Shown one piece after another: positions 25,260 to 33,364 of a stretch of 64,000 nucleotides of DNA; the first letter of the stretch is position 1; each line of letters opens with the position of its first letter. The notes beneath the pieces are model-generated. The model worked only from the letters and a program-made list of their open reading frames with translations. It did not search any database and was not told where the DNA came from. Made by a program: the position numbers and the translations under genes. Source of the DNA: Oscillibacter valericigenes Sjm18-20 (lineage in GTDB: Bacteria > Bacillota > Clostridia > Oscillospirales > Oscillospiraceae); contig AP012044.1 in NCBI GenBank assembly GCA_000283575.1, positions 1,798,001 to 1,862,000 of the forward strand. Direction: 5' to 3'.

Positions 25260-26141
25260 GTGGAAAACGGACAGGATCTTAAAATTCAATGGTATCCAGG
25301 TCACATGACCAAAACCCGGCGGATGATTACGGACCAGCTGAAAAACGTGGACGCGGTGTGCGAGCTGCTGGACGCACGGATTCCCGTTTCCAGCCGGAAT
25401 CCGGATGTGGACGAGCTGACGGCGGGAAAGCCCCGGCTGGTGGTATTGAACCGGGCGGATCAGGCGGACCCCAACCTGACGAAGCGGTGGGCCGCTTTCT
25501 TTCGGGAAAAGGGATACGCGGTGCTGGAATGCAGCGCGAAGGACGGGAGCGGCGTGGACCGGTTTCCCGCCGCCGTGCGGACTCTGCTTGCGGACAAGCT
25601 GCGGGCATTCGCCGAAAAAGGGCAGGGAGGCCGCACCATGCGGGTGATGATTCTGGGTATCCCCAACGTGGGTAAGTCCACCTTCATCAACCGGGTGGCT
25701 AAGCGGAAGACCGCCAGGACCGAGGACCGGCCCGGCGTCACCCGAGCGAAGCAATGGGTCCCTGTAGACCAGGGGCTTGACCTGCTGGATACTCCGGGAA
25801 TCCTTTGGCCGAAGTTCGAGGACCAGAGCGTGGGACTGAATCTGGCCTTCACCGGTGCGGTTCGGGATGAAGTGATCGATTTGGAGGGCCTTGCCTGTAA
25901 TCTGATGGTCTATCTTGCAAGGCAGTATCCGGCGGCGCTGGCGGAGCGGTATAAATTCCAGCCGGAGCCGGGGGATTCCGGCTACGACCTGCTGCGAAAG
26001 GCGGGGCAAAAGCGTGGCTTTGTCATGCGGGGCGGCGAGATTGACACGGAGCGAATGGCCAAAATCCTGCTGGATGAGTTCCGGGGCGGCAAGCTTGGCC
26101 GCTTTACATTGGAGACGCCGGAGGAGACCTGCCATGCCTGA
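25260..26141 (+). CDS. rbgA: Ribosome biogenesis GTPase (RbgA/YlqF)
   Basis: The 293-residue, circularly permuted GTPase acts in late 50S subunit assembly. The N-terminus QWYPGHMTKTRRMI is the family signature; G4 (LNRADQAD) precedes G1 (GIPNVGKSTFINRVAKRK) and G3 (LLDTPGILWP), the permuted order. A C-terminal ANTAR-like domain follows. GTG 25260 is preceded by AAAGGAGAA. It overlaps rnhB by eight bases, as in Bacillus (ylqF-rnhB). Confidence 0.95.
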   Translation: MENGQDLKIQWYPGHMTKTRRMITDQLKNVDAVCELLDARIPVSSRNPDVDELTAGKPRLVVLNRADQADPNLTKRWAAFFREKGYAVLECSAKDGSGVDRFPAAVRTLLADKLRAFAEKGQGGRTMRVMILGIPNVGKSTFINRVAKRKTARTEDRPGVTRAKQWVPVDQGLDLLDTPGILWPKFEDQSVGLNLAFTGAVRDEVIDLEGLACNLMVYLARQYPAALAERYKFQPEPGDSGYDLLRKAGQKRGFVMRGGEIDTERMAKILLDEFRGGKLGRFTLETPEETCHA

Positions 26142-26769
26142 GATGGAGCATCCCTGGAGCATCGAGGAGTGGTGCTTTTCCACCGGACACGAAGCGGTGT
26201 GTGGTGCGGACGAGGCCGGGGCCGGTCCTCTGGCGGGACCGGTGTACGCTGCAGCGGTGATATTGCCCCGGGGTCTTGTGATTGAGGGGTTGAACGACTC
26301 CAAAAAGCTGAGCGCCAGGAAGCGGGAGGCGCTGTTTGAGACCATCTGCGCGGAGGCCCGGGACTACTGCGTGGCGTGGGTGGAGGCGGAGGAGATCGAC
26401 CGCACCGACATCCTCAGCGCCCGGATAAAAGCCATGCAGCTGGCCATCCACGGCCTGCGGAAAAAGCCGGATTTTGCGCTGATTGACGGGAACCGTGACT
26501 GTGGAAGCCGCTGCGCCATCACGACGCCCCATGAAACCGTGGTCGGCGGAGACGGAAAGAGCGCGTCCATCGCGGCGGCGTCAATTCTGGCGAAGGTCAG
26601 CCGGGACCGGTTCATGACGGAGGTTTTGGATCGGGAGTACCCGCGCTATCAGTTCGCAAAGCACAAGGGGTACGGCACAAAGCTGCATTACGAAATGCTG
26701 GATGCCTACGGACCCTGTCCGGCCCATCGGAGGAGCTTCCTGAAAAAATGGGAGCTTAAACGGCCATGA
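26134..26769 (+). CDS. rnhB: Ribonuclease HII
   Basis: The 211-residue enzyme cleaves RNA in RNA-DNA hybrids and misincorporated ribonucleotides. Signature VCGADEAGAGPLAGPVYAAA carries the DE metal ligands; DGNRDC and SIAAASILAKVSRDRFM complete the active site. ATG 26134 lies in the overlap with rbgA and follows GGAGGAGA. It overlaps yraN by ATGA. Confidence 0.96.
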   Translation: MPEMEHPWSIEEWCFSTGHEAVCGADEAGAGPLAGPVYAAAVILPRGLVIEGLNDSKKLSARKREALFETICAEARDYCVAWVEAEEIDRTDILSARIKAMQLAIHGLRKKPDFALIDGNRDCGSRCAITTPHETVVGGDGKSASIAAASILAKVSRDRFMTEVLDREYPRYQFAKHKGYGTKLHYEMLDAYGPCPAHRRSFLKKWELKRP

Positions 26770-27119
26770 CGACCAGAAATGCCGGGAACCGTGGCGAGGC
26801 GGCGGTGGCCGGATATCTGCGGGAGCGAGGCTATGGCCTGCTGGCCAGCCAGTGGCGCTGCCGGTTCGGGGAGATTGACCTGATCGCCCGGGACCCGGGA
26901 GGGCAGCTTTGCTTTGTGGAGGTCAAGCTGCGGAGCAATCTTTGCGCGGGACTTCCGCGGGAGTTTGTGGATGGGCGCAAGCAGGCGCGGCTGCGAACCG
27001 CCGCCGCGATGTACATGAGCGTCAGGGAGTTGGACGAGCCAGCCCGGTTCGATGTGGCGGAGGTCTACGACGAAAATGGTGCGCTCAGGGTGGAGTATCT
27101 GGAAAATGCGTTTGAATAA
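26766..27119 (+). CDS. YraN/UPF0102 endonuclease-like protein
   Basis: The 117-residue product has the UPF0102 nuclease fold: GNRGEAAVAGYLRERGYGLL, FGEIDLIARDPGGQLCFVEVK (split GEIDLI and FVEVK motifs of the PD-(D/E)XK core) and a C-terminal helix. In Bacillota it often follows rnhB. Function is unproven; a role in DNA metabolism is suspected in the family. Confidence 0.9.
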   Translation: MTTRNAGNRGEAAVAGYLRERGYGLLASQWRCRFGEIDLIARDPGGQLCFVEVKLRSNLCAGLPREFVDGRKQARLRTAAAMYMSVRELDEPARFDVAEVYDENGALRVEYLENAFE

Positions 27120-27120
27120 G

Positions 27121-27300
27121 GATGAGGGGCGGTTTCGACCGGACGGAAGAGTATCGTCCGAAAGAGGACGCATCCAAATTTGGACGTGAGAGTCCGGGAA
27201 ATGAAAAGTTCCCTTAATTGAATTGAATTTTACGCAGCAGGCGAGAGCGGCCGGCGAAGCGAGAACTATTTTTGGCGCTTGGGAATCGGAAAAGCTACGG
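27121..27300 (+). promoter_or_regulatory. Structured leader candidate upstream of thrC
   Basis: The 207 bases between yraN and thrC hold several mutually exclusive stems: CGGACG/CGTCCG (27140/27155), CGTCC/GGACG (27155/27166), CCGGAC/GTCCGG (27139/27192) and GGGAA/TTCCC (27196/27209), plus a TCCAAATTTGGA palindrome. Three GGACG copies compete for the same partner. It lacks T-box, SAM, TPP and THF signatures and lacks a clear T-run terminator. It may be an uncharacterised regulatory leader of thrC or a processed 3' region; undecided. Confidence 0.4.
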
Positions 27301-27326
27301 CATTTTTAATAGCAGGAGGAACGAAT

Positions 27327-28814
27327 ATGAAGTATTACAGCACGCGGGATACCGCGGTGTCTCTGGACGCGGCTCAGGCCGTGAAGCAGGGACTGAGCCG
27401 GGACGGCGGTCTGCTGACTCCCACGGAGTTTCCAAAACTCTCCGAGATGGATTTAAACGCCATGCTGCCCATGACCTATCAGCAGCGTGCCGCCGTGATC
27501 ATGGGATTGTATCTGCCGGATTACAGCGCCAAAGAACTGCTGGCCTTCGCGGAGAAGGCCTACGGCCCTGCCCGGTTCGATACATCCGCCGTGGCCCCGG
27601 TGCGGACGCTGGATGAAGCCACCCACTGTCTGGAGCTGTGGCACGGGCCCACCTCCGCGTTTAAGGATCTAGCGCTCCAGATGCTGCCCCAGCTGCTGTC
27701 CGCCGCTCTGAAAAAGACGGGTGAGACCCGGACGGCCTGCATTCTGGCGGCCACCTCCGGTGATACCGGCAAAGCCGCCATGGAGGGTTTTGCCGACGTG
27801 GAACAGACGAAGATTCTGGTGTTCTATCCCAAGGACGGCGTCTCCGCCGTGCAGGAGGCCCAGATGGTTACCCAGCGGGGAGAGAACGTGGGCGTCTGCT
27901 CTGTGGTGGGAAATTTTGACGATACCCAGAGCGGCGTGAAGCGCATTTTCTCCGACGAAGCGCTCCGGACCGAACTGGACAGGCGGGGCTATTTCTTCTC
28001 CTCCGCCAACTCCATCAACTGGGGACGCATCCTGCCGCAGGTGGTTTATTACATCTCCACTTACTGTGATCTGGTGCGAGACGAAAAACTGAAGATGGGG
28101 GAGAAGATCAACTTCTGCGTCCCCACCGGCAACTTCGGCGATATTCTGGCGGGGTACTACGCAAAAAAGATGGGCCTGCCCGTGGGCAGGCTGATCTGTG
28201 CGTCCAATAAAAACGACGTGCTGACGGAATTTCTGACCACCGGAACCTATGACCGCAACCGGGTGTTTTACAATACCATGAGTCCCTCCATGGACATTCT
28301 GATCTCCTCCAATCTGGAGCGGTTGCTGTTCGATCTCGGCGGACGGGACGGTGAAAAGGTAAGGGACTACATGGACCAGCTTGCCATGAGTGGCAGCTAT
28401 CGGGTGGACGACGCCATTCTGGCGCAGATCAGGGAGTTGTTCTGGGCCGGCTCCAGCGGCGAGGAGGCCACCGCCGCCGCCATTGCCCGCACTTATAAGG
28501 ACTGCGGGTATCTCATCGACACCCACACCGCCGTGGCGGCGGACGTGATGGCGCAGTATCGCGCCGCCACCGGCGACTCCACGCCCACCGTGTTCGTCTC
28601 CACCGCGTCCCCCTTCAAGTTCTGCGACAGTGTGCTCAAAGCCATCGGCGAGACGCCGAAGGGGAAGGGCGTCGACTTGATCGACCAGCTCCAATACGTC
28701 ACCGGGCGGCCCGCTCCCTGGCGGTTGGCGGCCCTGCGGGAAAAAGAGCGACGGTTCAATCTTTCCCGGAAGAAAGAAGAGATGCCGGAGGTTGTGCGGA
28801 CGTTCCTCAAATAA
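27327..28814 (+). CDS. thrC: Threonine synthase
   Basis: The 495-residue PLP enzyme converts O-phosphohomoserine to threonine. The N-terminal MKYYSTRDTAVSLDAAQAV and the PLP-lysine motif GPTSAFKDLALQML (Lys about residue 113) are characteristic. The phosphate-binding ATSGDTGKAAMEGF follows, then NFDDTQSGVK and the C-terminal domain. AGGAGGA precedes ATG 27327. It stands apart from other thr genes; the structured leader upstream may regulate it. Confidence 0.96.
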   Translation: MKYYSTRDTAVSLDAAQAVKQGLSRDGGLLTPTEFPKLSEMDLNAMLPMTYQQRAAVIMGLYLPDYSAKELLAFAEKAYGPARFDTSAVAPVRTLDEATHCLELWHGPTSAFKDLALQMLPQLLSAALKKTGETRTACILAATSGDTGKAAMEGFADVEQTKILVFYPKDGVSAVQEAQMVTQRGENVGVCSVVGNFDDTQSGVKRIFSDEALRTELDRRGYFFSSANSINWGRILPQVVYYISTYCDLVRDEKLKMGEKINFCVPTGNFGDILAGYYAKKMGLPVGRLICASNKNDVLTEFLTTGTYDRNRVFYNTMSPSMDILISSNLERLLFDLGGRDGEKVRDYMDQLAMSGSYRVDDAILAQIRELFWAGSSGEEATAAAIARTYKDCGYLIDTHTAVAADVMAQYRAATGDSTPTVFVSTASPFKFCDSVLKAIGETPKGKGVDLIDQLQYVTGRPAPWRLAALREKERRFNLSRKKEEMPEVVRTFLK

Positions 28815-28866
28815 TGCCGCTCTGCCGCTTTTTTCGGCAGGTATTCAGGAAAACCAAACGCGGACG

Positions 28867-28889
28867 GGACCGCCGGTATCCGGCGGTCC
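28867..28889 (+). repeat. Perfect 10-bp hairpin downstream of thrC
   Basis: GGACCGCCGG-TAT-CCGGCGGTCC; no T-run follows, so termination is uncertain. It lies 52 bases after thrC and 30 before the phosphoesterase start, so it may stabilise or attenuate the transcript. Confidence 0.6.
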
Positions 28890-28919
28890 TGCTGCGAAAA
28901 AATGAAAAGGGGGGCTTGG

Positions 28920-29606
28920 ATGGCCCTTTATGCAATTGGAGACCTGCATCTGTCCCTGACAGCCGATAAGTCCATGGAGGTGTTTGGCGAGGCATGGAAA
29001 AATTATATAAACCGGATTGCCGAGTCCCTCTCTGTGCTGACGGCGGATGATACGCTGGTTTTGGACGGCGACACCTCTTGGGGAATCGACATGGCGGAGG
29101 CGGAGGCGGATTTCCGCTTCTTGGATCAGTTTCCCGCAAAAAAGCTGCTGGTGAAGGGAAACCACGATTACTGGTGGTCCACCGTCAATAAAATGAGCGG
29201 CTTTTTTGCGGAAAAGGGATTGACCTCCTTTGAATTTCTCCACAACAACTGTCATTTTTACGGGGAATACGCCCTGTGCGGTACCCGGGGATGGTTTCTG
29301 GAGGAAAATCAGAAGGCTCCGGACGCAAAGGTGCTGAACCGGGAGGTCATGCGGCTGGAGACCTCCCTGAGGGCGGCGGGGAACAGGCCTATTTTCTGCT
29401 TTCTTCACTATCCGCCGCTGTACCAGGGCTACCAGTGTCCGGAGATTTTGGCGCTGCTGGAGAAGTACTGTGTGAAAGCGTGTTTTTATGGACATCTTCA
29501 TGGGCCGGTGATCCGCCGCCGCTTCGAGGAGGAACGGGACGGAACCGCTTTTTTCCTCATTTCCGCAGACCATTTGAGGTTCGTTCCAAAAAAAATCTGC
29601 GAATAG
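28920..29606 (+). CDS. Calcineurin-like metallophosphoesterase
   Basis: The 228-residue protein has all phosphoesterase motifs: AIGDLHLS (residue 4), LDGDTSWG, KGNHDYWW, LHYPP and GHLHG. These bind two metal ions. The substrate is not known; family members act on phosphoesters such as cyclic nucleotides or protein phosphates. ATG 28920 follows a GGGGGG site; 28902 is a longer alternative. It lies between thrC and tig. Confidence 0.88.
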   Translation: MALYAIGDLHLSLTADKSMEVFGEAWKNYINRIAESLSVLTADDTLVLDGDTSWGIDMAEAEADFRFLDQFPAKKLLVKGNHDYWWSTVNKMSGFFAEKGLTSFEFLHNNCHFYGEYALCGTRGWFLEENQKAPDAKVLNREVMRLETSLRAAGNRPIFCFLHYPPLYQGYQCPEILALLEKYCVKACFYGHLHGPVIRRRFEEERDGTAFFLISADHLRFVPKKICE

Positions 29607-29695
29607 CGGAAAAAAGTGTGGATTTTTCGATGTTTATCTGATATCATAGGGAAATGTACCGGCCTGCACCGGTCATGAACGGAGGAGTAAACAAT

Positions 29696-31195
29696 ATGAA
29701 CGTGAAAAACTGTGAAAATCAGGAGAAAAGTACCGTCGCTCTGACCGTAGAGGTCAGCGCGGAGGAATTTGAGGCCGCCACCGTAAAGGCATATCAGAAG
29801 ATGCGCAAGAAGATCAGCGTGCCGGGCTTCCGCCCGGGTAAGGCTCCCCGCAAGATTATTGAGGGGATGTACGGCGCAGAGGTGTTTTACGAGGAAGCGG
29901 TCAATATCGCCATGCCGGATGCCTATGAGGCCGCCGTGGCCGAGAAGAAACTGAACGTAGTCGGCTATCCGCAGGTGGAGCTGGAGGGCCAGATCACCGG
30001 CGAGGGCTTCACTTTCAAGGCAAACGTTCCCGTATACCCCGAGGTGAAGCTGGGTGAGTACAAGGGTCTGAAGGCCCCTAAGGCCGCCGTGAAGGTCACC
30101 GACACCGACGTGGACCAACGGCTGAAGGAACTGGCCGACCGCAATACCCGTCTGGTATCCGCAGATCGGGAGGCGAAAAACGGCGATGTGGCCGTTATTG
30201 ATTTTGAGGGGTTCCTGGGCGGTAAGCCCTTTGACGGCGGCAAGGGCGAGAACCACAGCCTGGAGCTAGGTTCCGGCAGCTTTGTCCCCGGCTTTGAAGA
30301 GCAGATAGTCGGAATGAAAGCCGGCGATGAGAAGGACATCAATATCACCTTCCCGGCGGATTATACGCCGGAGCTTGCCGGCAAGGATGTGGTCTTCAAG
30401 GTGAAGCTCCACGAGGTCAAAGAGAAGGATGTCCCCGCCATGGACGATGAGTTCGCCAAGGACGTCAGCGAGTTTGACACGCTGGAAGATTTGAAGGCCG
30501 ACATTACGAAGAAGATTACCGACGAGCGGGAGCAGGCCGCGCAGCAGGCGTTTGAGGACAAACTGATGCAGCAGGTGGCGGAGAACATCACCGCCGAAGT
30601 GCCCGATGCCATGGTAGAGGCTCAGGCTCATCGTTTCCTTGACAACTTCAAAAACCAGATTCAGCAGCAGGGCATTCCCTATGACCAGTATCTGAAGATG
30701 GCCGGCATTGACGAGGCAAAACTGCTGGAGGATGCCAAAGAACCCGCCCTGCGGCAGGTTCGCCTGGATCTGGCTCTGGTCGCCATCATCAAGGAGGAGA
30801 AGATTGAAATCTCCGACGACGATGTGGAGAGCGAGTACAAGACCATGGCGGAGAAGTACAGCATCGAGCTGGAGAATGTCAAGAAGTATTTGCCTGCCGA
30901 GCAGATCAAGGACCAGCTCAGTACCCGCAAGGCCATCGAAATTGTGCGGGACAGCGCCACCGCCACCGAGCCCAGTGTGGAGAGTAGCGAGGATGAGAAG
31001 TCCGATAAGGCGGAGGACGGCGAGGAAAAGTCCGCAAAGAAGACCGCTGCCAAGAAGACTGCCAAATCTGAGGACGGCGAGGAAAAAACCGCGAAGAAGG
31101 CCGCCGTAAAGAAGACCGTCAAGGCGGAGGACAACGAGGAAAAGCCCGCGAAGAAGCCTGCGGCAAGGAAGACTGCCAAGAAAGCAGAGGAATAA
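29696..31195 (+). CDS. tig: Trigger factor with long Lys/Glu-rich C-terminal tail
   Basis: The 499-residue ribosome-bound chaperone has the N-terminal ribosome-binding domain with the GFRPGKAPRKIIEG signature, the FKBP-type PPIase domain (NGDVAVIDFEGFLGGKPFDGG, GSFVPGFEEQIVGMK) and the helical chaperone arms. Residues about 430-499 are an added low-complexity tail of AKKTAAKKTAKSEDGEEK-like repeats, alternating basic and acidic. ATG 29696 follows GGAGGAG. It starts the tig-clpP-clpX-lon-engB series, the classical quality-control cluster. Confidence 0.96.
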   Translation: MNVKNCENQEKSTVALTVEVSAEEFEAATVKAYQKMRKKISVPGFRPGKAPRKIIEGMYGAEVFYEEAVNIAMPDAYEAAVAEKKLNVVGYPQVELEGQITGEGFTFKANVPVYPEVKLGEYKGLKAPKAAVKVTDTDVDQRLKELADRNTRLVSADREAKNGDVAVIDFEGFLGGKPFDGGKGENHSLELGSGSFVPGFEEQIVGMKAGDEKDINITFPADYTPELAGKDVVFKVKLHEVKEKDVPAMDDEFAKDVSEFDTLEDLKADITKKITDEREQAAQQAFEDKLMQQVAENITAEVPDAMVEAQAHRFLDNFKNQIQQQGIPYDQYLKMAGIDEAKLLEDAKEPALRQVRLDLALVAIIKEEKIEISDDDVESEYKTMAEKYSIELENVKKYLPAEQIKDQLSTRKAIEIVRDSATATEPSVESSEDEKSDKAEDGEEKSAKKTAAKKTAKSEDGEEKTAKKAAVKKTVKAEDNEEKPAKKPAARKTAKKAEE

Positions 31196-31228
31196 TCCGG
31201 GGCGCCGCTTACATTTTACAGATTCGAC

Positions 31229-31267
31229 ACATTCTCTCATGGTGCCTGTGGTATCATGGGAGAATGT
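31229..31267 (+). terminator. Hairpin between tig and clpP
   Basis: ACATTCTCTCATG...CATGGGAGAATGT (13-bp stem with one mismatch-free extension, 13-base loop) followed by TTTC. It may terminate tig partially or protect the clpP mRNA. Confidence 0.55.
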
Positions 31268-31338
31268 TTCTAGGCGGAACTTCTTCGGCGCATTTTGCCG
31301 AAACTCCGTAAATCAGTATGAAATTGGAGGTTTTACCA

Positions 31339-31920
31339 ATGAGCTTAGTGCCTTACGTAGTGGAACAAACGAACCGTGGTGAGCGGTCCTATGATATTTT
31401 TTCCCGGCTGCTGAACGACCGTATCGTCTTTTTGGGGGAGGAGGTCAACGCCACCACCGCCAGTCTCGTTGTGGCCCAGCTTCTGTATCTGGAGGCGCAG
31501 GACCCGGACAAGGAAATCCAGCTGTATATTAACAGCCCCGGCGGCTCCGTCACCGACGGCATGGCCATCTATGACACCATGCAGTATGTCAAGTGCGACG
31601 TATCCACCGTGTGCGTGGGTATGTGCGCGTCCATGGGCGCGTTCCTGCTGTCGTCCGGCGCAAAGGGCAAGCGCATCGCCCTGCCCAATGCGGAGATCAT
31701 GATCCATCAGCCCTCCGCCGGGACTCAGGGCCAGATCACCGACATGGCCATCCACCTCAAGCGCCTGGAGATTATCAAAAAACGCATGAACCATATTATG
31801 GCCGGCAACACAGGCAGGTCTGTCGAGGAAATTACGGCCGCCTGCGAGCGGGACAACTTCATGTCCGCCGAGGAGGCCAAGGACTTCGGCCTGATCGATA
31901 AGATTATCACGAATCACTGA
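31339..31920 (+). CDS. clpP: ATP-dependent Clp protease proteolytic subunit
   Basis: The 193-residue serine protease forms a barrel with ClpX. The catalytic Ser lies in [11 protein letters not shown] (about residue 96), His in [15 protein letters not shown] (about residue 121) and Asp near residue 170. TTGGAGG precedes ATG 31339; an in-frame ATG at 31318 lacks a site. It is followed by clpX 48 bases later. Confidence 0.97.
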   Translation: MSLVPYVVEQTNRGERSYDIFSRLLNDRIVFLGEEVNATTASLVVAQLLYLEAQDPDKEIQLYINSPGGSVTDGMAIYDTMQYVKCDVSTVCVGMCASMGAFLLSSGAKGKRIALPNAEIMIHQPSAGTQGQITDMAIHLKRLEIIKKRMNHIMAGNTGRSVEEITAACERDNFMSAEEAKDFGLIDKIITNH

Positions 31921-31968
31921 TCGCTCTATTTTCAGAGAGACAAAGGAAAGACAGATTGAGGTAATACC

Positions 31969-33288
31969 ATGAATGACGACGCCAAGAGAAGCCTTCGCTG
32001 TTCCTTTTGCGGTAAGCATGAACAGCAGGTCCACCGGATGATTCAGGGGCCGGGTGTACGTATCTGCGACGAGTGCGTCCAGCTGTGCATGAGCATTCTG
32101 AACGACGGGTTCGAGGATACCGGTGCCTCCGGCCTGGAGGAGATTCCGGATAAGCTGCCTACGCCCCAGGAAATCAAGGGTGTTCTGGATCAGTATGTGA
32201 TCGGACAGGATGAGGCAAAAGTTGCCCTCGCTGTGGCGGTCTACAACCACTATAAGAGAATCTACTATGGCGGCGATGAGGACGTGGAGCTGCAAAAGAG
32301 CAACATCCTCATGCTGGGTCCCACCGGCTCCGGCAAGACGCTGTTTGCCCAGACCCTGGCCCGTATTCTGAAGGTACCTTTCGCCATCGCGGACGCTACT
32401 ACACTGACCGAGGCCGGCTACGTGGGCGACGATGTGGAGAATATTCTCCTGCGCCTTTTGCAGGCGGCCGACTTCGACGTGGAGCGGGCCGAACGGGGCA
32501 TCATCTACGTGGATGAGATCGACAAGATTGCCCGTAAGAGCGAAAATGTCTCCATCACTCGGGACGTCTCCGGTGAGGGCGTGCAACAGGCGCTGCTGAA
32601 AATCGTGGAGGGGACCGTGGCCAATGTTCCGCCTCAGGGCGGACGCAAGCACCCCCATCAGGAGTTCATTCAGGTCAACACCAAGAACATTCTGTTTATC
32701 TGCGGCGGCGCTTTCGACGGACTGGACAAAATCATTGAGCAGCGCGTGGACCAGAAGAGCATCGGCTTTGGTGCGAAGATCGAGGGGAAAAAGGACCGGG
32801 ATCTGAGCCGTATCCTTGCCAATGTCCAGCCCCATGACATTTTGAAGTATGGCCTGATTCCGGAGCTGGTGGGCCGTCTGCCTGTGATCACTACGCTGAA
32901 TGCTCTGAGCCGCGCCGATCTGGTGCGGATCCTGACAGAGCCTAAAAACGCGCTGGTAAAGCAGTATCAGAAGCTTCTGGGCTATGACAATGTGGAGCTG
33001 GTCTTTGAGCAGGAGGCGCTGGAGGCCGTGGCCGACAAGGCCATCGAGCGGAATATCGGCGCCCGTGGCCTGCGGGCGGTGATGGAGTCCATGTTGACGC
33101 AGATCATGTATGACGTGCCCTCCGACCCCACCATTGAAAAGGTGAGCATTACTCGTGGATGTGTGGAGGGAACGGAGAAGCCCGCGCTGATTTATGACAA
33201 GCGGCGCGTGAACCATACGGTGAAGCTGAACAACGGCAAGACCGAGAAGCCGGAGTTATCAGGCAGTACGCCGGCCTCCGCATCCTGA
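31969..33288 (+). CDS. clpX: ATP-dependent Clp protease ATP-binding subunit ClpX
   Basis: The 439-residue unfoldase has an N-terminal zinc-binding domain ([28 protein letters not shown]), Walker A ([15 protein letters not shown]), Walker B ([13 protein letters not shown]) and the C-terminal small domain. It feeds substrates to ClpP. Start 31969 lies behind a GAGG site. A terminator follows. Confidence 0.97.
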   Translation: MNDDAKRSLRCSFCGKHEQQVHRMIQGPGVRICDECVQLCMSILNDGFEDTGASGLEEIPDKLPTPQEIKGVLDQYVIGQDEAKVALAVAVYNHYKRIYYGGDEDVELQKSNILMLGPTGSGKTLFAQTLARILKVPFAIADATTLTEAGYVGDDVENILLRLLQAADFDVERAERGIIYVDEIDKIARKSENVSITRDVSGEGVQQALLKIVEGTVANVPPQGGRKHPHQEFIQVNTKNILFICGGAFDGLDKIIEQRVDQKSIGFGAKIEGKKDRDLSRILANVQPHDILKYGLIPELVGRLPVITTLNALSRADLVRILTEPKNALVKQYQKLLGYDNVELVFEQEALEAVADKAIERNIGARGLRAVMESMLTQIMYDVPSDPTIEKVSITRGCVEGTEKPALIYDKRRVNHTVKLNNGKTEKPELSGSTPASAS

Positions 33289-33312
33289 GCAGCCGCAAGC
33301 CTGACATACGAG

Positions 33313-33341
33313 GAGGGACGCGAGCTGCGTCCCTCTTTTTT
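33313..33341 (+). terminator. Terminator after clpX
   Basis: GAGGGACGC-GAGCT-GCGTCCCTC with a T6 run, 24 bases before the lon start. Confidence 0.95.
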
Positions 33342-33364
33342 CAATAGAAGAAAGGAACCCGACT

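Noticed and set aside
27121..27300. tmRNA or T-box at the thrC leader
   Set aside because: The start GGGGCGGTTTCGACC recalls tmRNA, but there is no tag peptide, no acceptor-stem partner and no CCA end. The T-box core GGTGG...ACCGCG is absent.
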